Below, one piece after another: positions 53,032 to 61,244 of a DNA stretch of 64,000 nt. Position 1 is the stretch's first letter, and each line of letters starts with the position of its first letter. Made by a program: the position numbers and the translations under genes. Location of the stretch: positions 3,221,501-3,285,500 of the forward strand of contig NZ_AP023441.1 in the NCBI RefSeq assembly GCF_019976755.1, read 5' to 3'. The notes under the pieces are model-generated. The model saw nothing but the letters and a program-made list of their open reading frames with translations, was not told the origin of the DNA and did not search any database. Source of the DNA: Nostoc sp. MS1 (GTDB taxonomy: Bacteria > Cyanobacteriota > Cyanobacteriia > Cyanobacteriales > Nostocaceae).

Positions 53032-53619
53032 ATGATTAGTATTGAGTTTTCTTTTTTACATAAAAGCATTGCTGACTGGCGAAGGTTGGTTTCTAAATGC
53101 CTGTTTTTGCTGATGTTTCTGTTAATTTTGGGGATGCAGCCAGCATTTGCGGGTATAAACGATGATGTTTATGACGGCAATATGTTCGTGGTTTATGCTG
53201 GTAATGGGTCATTAGTACCATCCAAATTTACCCTAGCCCAAGCTTTGGCAGAACATAAACCTACAGTTTTGGCTTTCTATTTAGATGACAGCAAAGACTG
53301 TAAGCAATATGCGATCGTGATTTCGCGGATACAAGAATTTTACGGTAGAGCCGCCGAGATTATCCCTATTAGTGTTGATACTTTCCTCGCTAAAAAGACT
53401 TATGAACCCACCGAACCAGGATATTACTATTCTGGGGGTGTGCCTCAGATTGTAGTGTTTAATCAGTCTGGTGAGGTAGTTTTTAATAAGAAAGGTCAAG
53501 TGCCTTATGAAGAAATCGACGATAAAATGCGGGAAGTGTTTGATTTATTGCCTCGTACCGAATCAGTACAATTAAAAAGGCGATCGTTCAATGAGTTCAG
53601 TAGTGAGTTAGCCAAGTAA
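53032..53619 (+). CDS. Thioredoxin-fold thylakoid or periplasmic membrane protein
   Basis: 195 residues. The N-terminal signal or anchor is at about 20-40 ('CLFLLMFLLILGMQPAFAGIND', with an AFA-type cleavage site). The rest follows a thioredoxin fold: 'PTVLAFYLDDSKDCKQYAIVISRI', with a single Cys instead of CxxC, and cis-Pro in 'GVPQIVVFNQSGEVV'. It probably lacks redox activity and may act in photosystem assembly, as proposed for related cyanobacterial proteins (inference). ATG 53032 is used instead of the TTG before it. A terminator follows. Confidence 0.8.
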   Translation: MISIEFSFLHKSIADWRRLVSKCLFLLMFLLILGMQPAFAGINDDVYDGNMFVVYAGNGSLVPSKFTLAQALAEHKPTVLAFYLDDSKDCKQYAIVISRIQEFYGRAAEIIPISVDTFLAKKTYEPTEPGYYYSGGVPQIVVFNQSGEVVFNKKGQVPYEEIDDKMREVFDLLPRTESVQLKRRSFNEFSSELAK

Positions 53620-53625
53620 CATTGG

Positions 53626-53656
53626 GGGTAGACCAAATTGGTCTGCCCTAATTTTT
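53626..53656 (+). terminator. Rho-independent terminator
   Basis: The near-perfect stem GGGTAGACCAA / TTGGTCTGCCC, then TAATTTTT, seven bases after the stop of the thioredoxin-fold gene. Confidence 0.88.
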
Positions 53657-53712
53657 AGTGATATCCGTTACTGCATTCCTTATTATGGCAAGAGATAATA
53701 TCGAATTAATAG

Positions 53713-53772
53713 TCCAGAGTCCATAGTCAACAGTCAATAGCTCAAAACAATAACTAATGACTAATGACCAAT
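53713..53772. repeat. Heptamer repeats (AGTCCA / AGTCAAT / TAATGAC)
   Basis: Short run of AGTCCAT, CAGTCAA and TAATGAC units just before the 202-residue gene. Confidence 0.7.
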
Positions 53773-53785
53773 TAAGTGTGTTTTG

Positions 53786-54394
53786 ATGTCAAAGGTTTAT
53801 ACTACAGAAGAACTAATCCAGATATTGGCAACTGAACGTCAAGCTTGCCTTAAAGGAGAACGTTTAAAATTGGAAGTAACAGTTTCTGGCAATCCCTTAA
53901 TTGACCAGTTTATCAAAGCAGAGGGATTACAAAAATTTACTGCCTATCAAGACTTTAAAAATGCGATTCATGACTATCAAAAAGAGCATCAAGTTTCTGG
54001 TATTGTCTGGAAGGAAGTATCAGTAAAAGGCAAAACATTACGTTATCCAGAAGTAGATACTCAACTAACTGCTTTAAGCAGCGATTTAGAAATATTACAA
54101 GGGGCTAGAAATTCTATTTTACAATTCTGGTATGAAGTCTCGGCCGGAATGGATTTATATTTGAGTGTTAATAATAATAAACAGCATCAGTTAATTCTGC
54201 TGTCTGATGTAGAAAGGATTGTCCAAAGAACAGAATGGGCTACCTTATTGAAGTGGGAGAATCCTAACTTTTTAGAAATACTTTTACAGTTAGGATGGGG
54301 CAACCCAGAAGAAGCGAGTTATAAACGCGGTAGACCAAAATCAGGTAGTGAATTTATTCACGCAGTCAATCCTGGTAATCTTCCTATTGGATAG
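53786..54394 (+). CDS. Uncharacterised protein with AT-hook-like tail
   Basis: 202 residues, soluble, no signal. It begins 'MSKVYTTEELIQILATERQACLKGERLKLEV'. A basic 'YKRGRPKSGSEF' near the C-terminus resembles an AT-hook (GRP core with basic flanks). I do not recognise the family. ATG 53786 is preferred to the preceding TTG. It lies alone, 76 bases before the IS5-type element. A DNA-associated role is only suggested by the tail. Confidence 0.65.
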   Translation: MSKVYTTEELIQILATERQACLKGERLKLEVTVSGNPLIDQFIKAEGLQKFTAYQDFKNAIHDYQKEHQVSGIVWKEVSVKGKTLRYPEVDTQLTALSSDLEILQGARNSILQFWYEVSAGMDLYLSVNNNKQHQLILLSDVERIVQRTEWATLLKWENPNFLEILLQLGWGNPEEASYKRGRPKSGSEFIHAVNPGNLPIG

Positions 54395-54470
54395 CTGCTT
54401 GATTTGGGATGCGAACAATATTTTAAGTATTCTCTGGATATATATAGCAGTTTCCAGGGGAGAAACAATA

Positions 54471-55366
54471 TGAACCTATCCCACTAATACCAGCAATATG
54501 ATAATCTGCTGTTGAAAACGGTAAGTTGTATCAGGGTATGGCGGGGAAATTTGAAGGGTTAAGTGATATGGAGTGGAAGTTGTTTGAAGATATATTCCCC
54601 AAGGAACCAGAAAACAGAGGAAGGGGAATGCCTCATGCACCATTTCGTCATGTACTGAACACGTTATTGTATATATTGATAACAGGATGCCGTTGGTGTG
54701 ATGCTCCCACAGGAGAAATCTGGGCATCAAAAAGTGCAGCGCACAGATGGTTGCAACGTTGGGAAACGGACGGAACTTTGGAAAGTTTACAAGCAAGGAT
54801 ACTAGGAATTGCAGAGGAAAGAAGCCTAATCAACTGGAATTACGGTGCTGTTGATGGGTCTTTTTCCCCCTGGCAAAGGTGGCGGTGAAGGCGTTAAGTA
54901 CGGTCATAAAGGTAAGGGAATTTTAATACACACCTTAACTGATGGTAATGGTATGCCCTTGGCTAATCGCACAACTCCAGCCAACGGTAGTGAAACAGAT
55001 CAAGTGATACCACTGTTAGATAGTGTCAAAGTTAAAACGAATAGACCCGGTAGACCTCGTAAACGTGTTAAAGTTCTGGCTGCTGACAAAGGCTATGATT
55101 CCAAGGACAAACGGGCTGCATTGCGTAAACGTGGAATCAGACCTCAATTGCCGCGCGCGTGTTTGGAAGAATCGAAAAAATCGGGGTAGACCAATTAAAA
55201 TTTCTGTTCCGCGTTTTCAACAAGAGCGCTGTTTTGCTTGGTTTCAAAGAAAATATCGCCGACTCGTTGTTCGGTGGGAAAGAATTTCTGCCTGCTTCAA
55301 CGGTTTTCTTTCTCTTGCGACAATTCACATCTGGATTAACAGAATTTTATTCGTGGGATAGGTTCA
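54471..55366 (+). mobile_element. IS5-family insertion sequence
   Basis: About 0.9 kb bounded by perfect 14-base inverted repeats TGAACCTATCCCAC (54471-54484) and GTGGGATAGGTTCA (55353-55366). It carries a transposase coding region in three frames. The stop codon lies inside the right repeat. No clear target duplication is visible in the flanks. Confidence 0.88.
54538..55361 (+). pseudogene. IS5-family transposase, split over three reading frames
   Basis: Frame 1 (54538 to about 54864) carries 'LSDMEWKLFEDIFP', 'GCRWCDAP' and the first DDE Asp in 'YGAVDGSFSP'. Translation must shift +1 at TTTTTCCCCCTGG to enter frame 2 (about 54865-55155: 'GKGGGEGVKYGHKG', 'VLAADKGYDSK' with the second Asp). 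A second +1 shift at the CGCGCGCG tract near 55155 leads to frame 3 ('VWKNRKNRGRPIK', 'CFAWFQRKYRRLVVRWERI' with the Glu). The first shift looks like a programmable CCC-T site; the second looks like a dinucleotide-expansion mutation, so the gene is probably inactive. Confidence 0.85.
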
Positions 55367-55420
55367 AGTATTGATGCACATCTAAATATTTGGTCATTTA
55401 TTTATATTTAATTTTATGTA

Positions 55421-55492
55421 TAGCAACGACGGGAATTGCACCCGTATTTCCTGGTCTACTCCAAGGGGTTTTCCTAATTAAACTACGTTACT
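55421..55492 (-). tRNA. tRNA-like gene A, identity uncertain
   Basis: A cloverleaf with acceptor AGTAACG/CGTTGCT (one G-T), D arm GTTT/AAAC, and T arm ACGGG-TGCAATT-CCCGT. The anticodon arm CCTTG-GAGTAGA-CCAGG has a mismatch and lacks T33; read strictly the anticodon would be GTA. No CCA is encoded. It begins at the last base of the CCA of gene B. It may be a decayed tRNA. Confidence 0.5.
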
Positions 55493-55565
55493 GGTGGTAG
55501 TGAACCGAATCGAACGGTTGTCTTCCACCTGGAAAGCGGACATTTTACCATTAAACTACACTACC
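55492..55565 (-). tRNA. tRNA-Gly-like gene B (anticodon TCC)
   Basis: A 74-base cloverleaf with encoded CCA. Acceptor GGTAGTG/CACTACC, D arm GTTT/AAAT, anticodon arm TCCGC-TTTCCAG-GTGGA with T33 and anticodon TCC, T arm AACCG-TTCGATT-CGGTT. It looks intact. Confidence 0.72.
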
Positions 55566-55595
55566 AAGTCAAATTTATTTTACTTTCTGATCAAA

Positions 55596-55666
55596 AGCAA
55601 CGACGGGAATTGCACCTGTATCTCCTGGTTTACTCCAAGGTGTTTTTCTCATTAAACTACGTTGCT
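55596..55666 (-). tRNA. tRNA-like gene A', duplicate of A
   Basis: 71 bases, similar to gene A over its whole length. Acceptor AGCAACG/CGTTGCT pairs fully here. T arm AGGTG... is slightly altered (one pair lost). The anticodon loop GAGTAAA again lacks T33. It directly follows the CCA of gene B'. Confidence 0.5.
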
Positions 55667-55739
55667 GGTGGCAGTGAACCGAATCGAACGGTTATCTGTC
55701 CATTTGAACGTGGAAGCTTTACCATTAAGCTACACTGCC
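55666..55739 (-). tRNA. tRNA-like gene B', duplicate of B with altered anticodon arm
   Basis: A 74-base cloverleaf with encoded CCA. Acceptor GGCAGTG/CACTGCC, D arm GCTT/AAGC, T arm AACCG-TTCGATT-CGGTT. The anticodon arm TCCA...TGGA holds an eight-base loop CGTTCAAA, so the anticodon cannot be fixed (TTC or TCA readings are possible). Same layout as B. Confidence 0.55.
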
Positions 55740-55744
55740 AGAAA

Positions 55745-56914
55745 TTACCAATCAATTTCTCTAAAGTCTTTGAATAATTTAGCAAAAGGTGTTTGATTTT
55801 GGTTAATTCCTAAATAAATTGGATCACAAATGCGTGCAGCCGCATCATCAATATCAAAGGGAGGATAAACGCCGCGTTCCTGCATGGATTTTGCTTGATG
55901 ATAAGGATGTTGAAAACTAATCCATCCAGGGTCTACTGCATTCATAAAAATACGATATTTGGCGTATTCTTTGGCACAAGTACGAGTCATTTGATTGAGA
56001 GCAGCTTTGGCCATGTTGGTGTGGGGATGTCGCCAAGGCTTGTCAACATCGTTAAATCGTCCTTCCATTGAGGAAACATTAATAATGTATTTATTAATTT
56101 CTTTATTGTTGCTCATTAACCGCTTGAGTCTGCTGTTAATGACAAAGGGAGCGATCGCATTAATTATATGCACTTCCAATAACTCTAAAATACTTACTTC
56201 ATCATCCTTCATCAGCCAGCTATTAAAAGGACGCAAATCAATTTGCTGCCCATCTTCGGTATACATTTCTGGAGGTAGCAAAGCTGAATTATCCTCGTTA
56301 TCTTCGGGTAGTAAAGGAATTTGAGAGAGAAAAGCTGAACTTTGGGCAAAATTCGTCTCTGTCAGTTCTTTCTTGGCTAACAACGCAGGACTTTCAGTAT
56401 TTACAGCATGATTATGGCTGACTAAAGGTTGTATTTCTAATGGTAATTCTTTTAGAGATAAGGATTCAAACTCAATTAAATGACGATAAAACGCAAGCGG
56501 ACGACGCACTGTTTGCGCGGCATTATTAATAATAATATCAAGTCGTGAAAAGAACTTGCAAATGTGCTGAGTAAATTGTTCCACACTATGAAGATGACGC
56601 AAATCCAGTCCATAAATTTGCAAGCGATGTTGCCATTGTGAAAAATCTGGCTCTGCTGCATACCTTTTTGCGGAATCATGAGGAAAACGACTAGTTACTA
56701 TCACAGTCGCCCCATTTCTTAACAGCCTCAATGCTACCCCATAACCAATATTTACCCTAGCCCCTGTGACAACGGCAATCATCCCTCCTAAATCAGCAAC
56801 TTGCTGACGTTTACTAAAGTTGAGATTCCCACACTCAACGCAGAGTTTATTATAAAAACTATGCTCCTGTAAAAAAACTGTCTTGCAGACAATACAACGT
56901 TGTGGTTTGGTCAT
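55745..56914 (-). CDS. SDR-type protein with N-terminal zinc ribbon and altered active site
   Basis: 389 residues. An N-terminal zinc ribbon (C7, C10, C25, C28) is followed by a Rossmann fold: 'GGMIAVVTGARVNIGYGVALRLL' (43-65), 'LDIIINNAAQTVRRPL', Ser in 'INVSSMEG' (S281/S282), but the Tyr of the YxxxK motif is Thr ('HTNMAKAAL', T299-K303). About 90 extra residues (about 150-240) lie between the NNA motif and the next helix. Cofactor binding is likely, classical reduction doubtful. The ATG lies in a TGACCAA repeat. No obvious operon. Confidence 0.8.
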   Translation of the reverse strand: MTKPQRCIVCKTVFLQEHSFYNKLCVECGNLNFSKRQQVADLGGMIAVVTGARVNIGYGVALRLLRNGATVIVTSRFPHDSAKRYAAEPDFSQWQHRLQIYGLDLRHLHSVEQFTQHICKFFSRLDIIINNAAQTVRRPLAFYRHLIEFESLSLKELPLEIQPLVSHNHAVNTESPALLAKKELTETNFAQSSAFLSQIPLLPEDNEDNSALLPPEMYTEDGQQIDLRPFNSWLMKDDEVSILELLEVHIINAIAPFVINSRLKRLMSNNKEINKYIINVSSMEGRFNDVDKPWRHPHTNMAKAALNQMTRTCAKEYAKYRIFMNAVDPGWISFQHPYHQAKSMQERGVYPPFDIDDAAARICDPIYLGINQNQTPFAKLFKDFREIDW

Positions 56915-56945
56915 TGGTCATTGGTCAATAGTCATTAATCCACAG
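56912..56945. repeat. TTGGTCA / TAGTCAT repeats at the SDR start
   Basis: Three TTGGTCA units and variants; the minus-strand reading TGACCAATGACCAA contains the start codon of the zinc-ribbon SDR. Confidence 0.8.
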
Positions 56946-57117
56946 TTTATAGTTATTCTCCTCTGTTCTCTAAGCTTACACCTTTTGCTAATAAAAAACA
57001 TTTCAGATTGAGTTAGAAAAAAAGTTTTTTAAATTGATTTATTTATCTTAAGTTTTAGATACATTTGTAGGCATTGCGCTTACAACTAATGCCAACAACG
57101 ATGACTGAAATTAAGGT

Positions 57118-58392
57118 TTAAGAAAGAGGAAGAAAAATAATAAATTCGCTGCCTTTACCATATTCTGAAGAGACTTTTAATTGCCCATGATGTTTTTCGT
57201 CAATAATTTGACTTGCAATTGACAAGCCTAGCCCTGTCCCTTTACCAAAAGGTTTAGTAGTGAATAATGGTTGAAATAATTTATGTGTCATTTCTTCAGT
57301 CATACCAACACCGTTGTCAGCAATGGTAATTAATACTTGAGAATCTGTAACTTGTGTAGAAATGCGAATTTGAGGTTGTTGTACGTCTTCTACTGCATCA
57401 ATAGCATTAGCAATAAGATTCATAAATACTTGATTTAATAGACCAGGATAACAATATATTTTGGGTAGTTCACCATATTGTTTAAGTATCTCAATAGCGG
57501 GGCGATCGCCTAAAGCTTTTAAACGATGGCGTAAAATCAAGAGAGTACTATCTAAGCATTCATGTAAATTGACAGCAATTTTTGTCGAGATATCGCTGCG
57601 ATAAAAATTACGTAGCGAAACAGATATATCTTGGATTCGTTCAGAACTAAGTTTCATAGAATTCAAGAGTTTAAACAGATCATCAGAAGCAAACTCAATA
57701 TCAAGCTCTTCTAAAGCATTTTCGATCTCTGGTACTGGTTGAGAATAATATTGTTGATAAAGTTGGATAACTGCTATTAAATTTTTTACATATTCATAAG
57801 CAGGAGGAATATTATTAACTATACAAGTAATAGGATTATTAATCTCATGAGCTACGCCAGCGATCAATTGCCCCATAGCTGCGAACTTTTCTTGTTGTAC
57901 AAGTTGTACTTGTGTTTTTTGCAAAACATTGATTTGTTCAGCTAATTTTTTCTCTAACTCTTGATTCCATTGTTGTTGTTTTTTAGTTAACTGCTGAATT
58001 TGTAAGTGAATGCGGACTCTAGCTAAAACTTCTTCAGATTCAAATGGTTTAGTAATATAATCTACAGCACCTAAAGATAAGCCTTTGACTTTGCTAGTAA
58101 CATCAGAAGCTGCCGTCATAAAAATCACAGGAATATCATAAGTTTCAGGATTAGATTTGAGCCTATGGCAGGTTTCAAATCCATCAATTCCGGGCATTTG
58201 TACATCAAGGATGATGAGTGCTGGAAGTTCATTATCTTCTGCCAATAACTCTAAAGCACTTTCACCATCTGTAGCTATCCGAATTGACAAATCAGCCTGA
58301 TTAAGAATTTGTGCTAGTACCGAAAGATTAGTTGGGTTGTCATCAACAATTAAAATGAAACCTGAATTTATTGGTGAGTTTGGTATCAGCAT
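57118..58392 (-). CDS. Response regulator-histidine kinase (REC-HisKA-HATPase)
   Basis: 424 residues. N-terminal receiver (about 12-130) with phosphoacceptor in 'ALIILDVQMPGIDGFE' and Lys in 'ITKPFES', a linker coiled coil, H-box 'FAAMGQLIAGVAHEINNPITCIVNNI', N-box 'NQVFMNLIANAIDAVED', and G-boxes 'DNGVGMTEEMTHKLFQPLFTTKPFGKGTGLGL'. It lacks membrane helices. It follows the GAF-type hybrid kinase by 27 bases, so the two probably form one phosphorelay. Confidence 0.93.
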   Translation of the reverse strand: MLIPNSPINSGFILIVDDNPTNLSVLAQILNQADLSIRIATDGESALELLAEDNELPALIILDVQMPGIDGFETCHRLKSNPETYDIPVIFMTAASDVTSKVKGLSLGAVDYITKPFESEEVLARVRIHLQIQQLTKKQQQWNQELEKKLAEQINVLQKTQVQLVQQEKFAAMGQLIAGVAHEINNPITCIVNNIPPAYEYVKNLIAVIQLYQQYYSQPVPEIENALEELDIEFASDDLFKLLNSMKLSSERIQDISVSLRNFYRSDISTKIAVNLHECLDSTLLILRHRLKALGDRPAIEILKQYGELPKIYCYPGLLNQVFMNLIANAIDAVEDVQQPQIRISTQVTDSQVLITIADNGVGMTEEMTHKLFQPLFTTKPFGKGTGLGLSIASQIIDEKHHGQLKVSSEYGKGSEFIIFLPLS

Positions 58393-58419
58393 AATTGTAG
58401 TATATTTTTTAAATGAATA

Positions 58420-60597
58420 TTATTGGATTTCATCAATAAAAGTTTTCAAAAAATCTCGGAGTAATTTAATTTGAAAGTTTTGTCCTAGCTGAGTGACTTT
58501 TTGGATAAAAGGAATCAAATTAGTATCAGTATCTTCTAATTTATTTACTTCATTTATAACTGCGTAAATATCACCTTTTTTCGCCAACTGGTAAAGATTT
58601 TGTAAAATTTCTTGTGCAGGAGGAATAATTGTCTGTGATTGCAGTTGAGTCGTGAAAGTTTTGTCAATATTTTGGTTATTTGACCGATATATCCAATTAA
58701 TTTTTAAAAATTTACTTAATAGCCGAAATAGCATATCTACTTGGATAGGTTTTACTAAGAAGTCATTGGCTCCGGCATCAATACTTTTATATTGATCAGT
58801 TTCAAAGACACTAGCTGAAGAAACAACAATAATTATGTCTTTGAATTTGGGTGACTGTCGGATATTTTTGATAAAATTAAACCCATCCATAACAGGCATA
58901 ACTAAATCAGTAATAATTAAATCTGGTTGAGATTTAGCTGCTATTTCCAATCCCTCTTGACCATCACTAGCTTCAATTACATCAAATCCCAATGGTGCTA
59001 ATAAGTTAGAAATAACAGAACGATTTTCCCATTTATCATCTACAACTAATATTTTTTGTTTTGTACCTTCGTAACCAACGATAGCGCTAAAATCTGTTAA
59101 GTTAGAGTCTTCAAACAAATTCTTTACTTCATGAAGTTGCACTTCAAAACAAAAACTACTACCTTGCTGCGGATAACTTTTAACTTGAATTTTGCTATTC
59201 ATTAAAGAAACAATATTTTGGCTAATTGCTAATCCTAATCCTGTGCCTTCTGCTTGTTTCTTAGTATCACCAACCTGCTCAAAAGGCAGAAAAATCTTTT
59301 CTATCTGTTCTTGAGTTAGACCAACACCTGTATCTTCAACTTCAAAACGAATTTTATGAACTAAATCTTGATTAGTTATGGGATGAGATTGAATACGAAA
59401 TGTCACATTACCTTGGTCGGTAAATTTAGTAGCATTACTTAAGAGATTAATCAAAACTTGGCGTAATCGCTTTTCATCGGCAAACAAACCTATAGGTAGT
59501 TGTGGATCTGGCTGGTATAAAAATGCAATACCTTTTTGTTCTGCGCGAATTTTACAAATTTCAGCAACACCTTCTAGAAAAGATGGAAAATGAAAATTTA
59601 TAGGATGAAGCTCCATTTTGCGAGCTTCAATTTTAGATAAATCTAAAATATCGTTGATTAAAGTCAATAAATGAGAAGCACATTGCTGAATAATATCAAC
59701 ACCTTTGCGATGAGATTCAGGTAATGATTGAGAACGTTTAATAATTTGAGCATAGCCAAGAATACCGTTAAGAGGTGTGCGCAGCTCATGGCTCATGTTA
59801 GCTAAAAATTCACTTTTGGCTTTATTAGCACTATCAGCAGATATTTTTGCTTGTCTTAATTGCTCTGTGCGTTGCTCTACTCTAATTTCTAACTCTTCAT
59901 TAGCTTTTTGCAACAATTCTTGGCTTTGACGTAGTGCTGTTTCAGCTTGTTCACGACGTTTATAATTTCTATGAGATTCAATTAAGTTAGTACAAGTTGC
60001 TAAAAATGGTTGTAAGTAAGCAATCACTGATTCATCATAGCCATTAGGACGATTGGCAATTCCTACCATACCGACCAATTGTTTATTACTGTAAAACGGT
60101 AGCCCTAAAAAAGCATTTAAAGGTGGATGCCCGTCAGGTATTCCTCCACGGCGGGGATCTGTGGTGGGAGAATTAGATATGACTGGTTCACCTGTAACAA
60201 TAACAGCACCAAATAGAGTTTTTAAATTATGAAACTCCATTCCTTTTGGAGCATTTTCTTCATAAAAAGCTCTAGTTTCTTCATTCCAAGCAATATTGGT
60301 AATAGCATGAGTTTTTAAATAAGGATTACCACGCACTTTCATGTGTGTGGTCATATCTATATCACCAGCCTCTGTATAGTGCATTTCACCAATGAAACCG
60401 TACTCACTTTCCGTAAGTATTAAAAGATTATCAAGTAAGACATTAAATGCAATTCTAGGGTTAGACTCAACAATAAATTGAGATTGAGCCAGAGTGATAG
60501 CTTCTAATAATTTAGTACTTTTCTCTTGTTGACGTAGGGCTTCCTTAATTTTGAGTAATTCAATACTATGATCTGTAGTTAAATTAGAAATTTCCAT
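58420..60597 (-). CDS. Hybrid sensor histidine kinase (GAF-HisKA-HATPase-REC)
   Basis: 725 residues. GAF domain about 45-210 ('LTESEYGFIGEMHY ... FLGLPFYSNKQLVGMVGIANRP'), coiled coil 215-265, H-box 'FLANMSHELRTPLNGILGYAQI', N-box 'NLLSNATKFTDQGNV', 'DTGVGLTQEQIEKIF' and 'GTGLGLAIS', receiver at about 515-640 ('LIITDLVMPVMDGFNFI', 'FLVKPIQ'), and a helical C-terminal 90 residues, perhaps a histidine-phosphotransfer relic. ATG 60597 is used; a TTG at 60612 would add five residues. First gene of a two-gene unit. Confidence 0.93.
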   Translation of the reverse strand: MEISNLTTDHSIELLKIKEALRQQEKSTKLLEAITLAQSQFIVESNPRIAFNVLLDNLLILTESEYGFIGEMHYTEAGDIDMTTHMKVRGNPYLKTHAITNIAWNEETRAFYEENAPKGMEFHNLKTLFGAVIVTGEPVISNSPTTDPRRGGIPDGHPPLNAFLGLPFYSNKQLVGMVGIANRPNGYDESVIAYLQPFLATCTNLIESHRNYKRREQAETALRQSQELLQKANEELEIRVEQRTEQLRQAKISADSANKAKSEFLANMSHELRTPLNGILGYAQIIKRSQSLPESHRKGVDIIQQCASHLLTLINDILDLSKIEARKMELHPINFHFPSFLEGVAEICKIRAEQKGIAFLYQPDPQLPIGLFADEKRLRQVLINLLSNATKFTDQGNVTFRIQSHPITNQDLVHKIRFEVEDTGVGLTQEQIEKIFLPFEQVGDTKKQAEGTGLGLAISQNIVSLMNSKIQVKSYPQQGSSFCFEVQLHEVKNLFEDSNLTDFSAIVGYEGTKQKILVVDDKWENRSVISNLLAPLGFDVIEASDGQEGLEIAAKSQPDLIITDLVMPVMDGFNFIKNIRQSPKFKDIIIVVSSASVFETDQYKSIDAGANDFLVKPIQVDMLFRLLSKFLKINWIYRSNNQNIDKTFTTQLQSQTIIPPAQEILQNLYQLAKKGDIYAVINEVNKLEDTDTNLIPFIQKVTQLGQNFQIKLLRDFLKTFIDEIQ

Positions 60598-61244
60598 CAA
60601 AGGTTTCCCCAAAATGTCTCAAAATATTTCCGGCTCTACTTGTGATTTAGGAAAGTAGAGTGGGTTCTTCATATAGAATGCCCATTATGAATAGTGATTT
60701 AACATCTAATGAGATAAAATGCTAAATATATTAAAGTTTTATTTTTGTATATGTATAAGAAAGTAACTCTTAGACGAGTCTTTTAATGTAAAAACTATAA
60801 TTTAATTGGATTTGTTATGCTTTTCTAGCTTACCTACTTAGTTAATGAACTTGATATGATCATTATTTCAAAATAGAATATAAACTTACTAGAAGATATA
60901 AGTAGGTGGACACAATTATTTAGAAGACGTATTAGGTTTGTTCCACACAACCTACTTTTATTTTTATCACTTACGCATGAGAACGAAAAATTAAGGTTTT
61001 GGTAAGGGGTGTTGGGGTATAGAAGTGTAGGTGTTCAAAATCCTTATACCCCTATACCTTTACCCCTAATTAGTAAATCTCGACTCCGAGGTAGTTGAGC
61101 GCAGTCGTTACTCCGACTGCACTCAGTAAAAATCACGAAGCGTCTAGTAGATAACGTAGAGAAGTGTTTAACCACTACACTCAGTCTCAACAGACAACCT
61201 TGATGCGTAAGTCTTGACTTTAAATTAATCAAGAGAAGTAAAAG
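60598..61244. other. Intergenic region with two dispersed repeats
   Basis: No gene is seen. The left half is AT-rich and should hold the kinase promoter. A second copy of the AAGTAGGTGGACACAATTA element lies at 60901. Near 61075-61170 are repeated 'cgactccg', 'cagtcg' and 'gactgcactcagt' units of the dispersed kind seen near 3160 and in the thiO-thiG linker. Confidence 0.5.
60901..60957. repeat. Short inverted-repeat element related to 3124-3300
   Basis: AAGTAGGTGGACACAATTAT is followed by the same 'TTA.AAGACG' as at 3126-3154. Its right side, CCACACAACCTACTT, pairs with the left AAGTAGGT. The element is much shorter than the copy at 3124. Confidence 0.55.

Noticed and set aside
54471..55366. 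Intact IS5 transposase from 54538
   Set aside because: The family similarity crosses three frames; no single frame holds the whole DDE domain.
61044..61232. 62-codon frame in the intergenic repeat region
   Set aside because: It is composed of dispersed repeat sequence and reads as basic/Ser-rich filler with no ribosome site.
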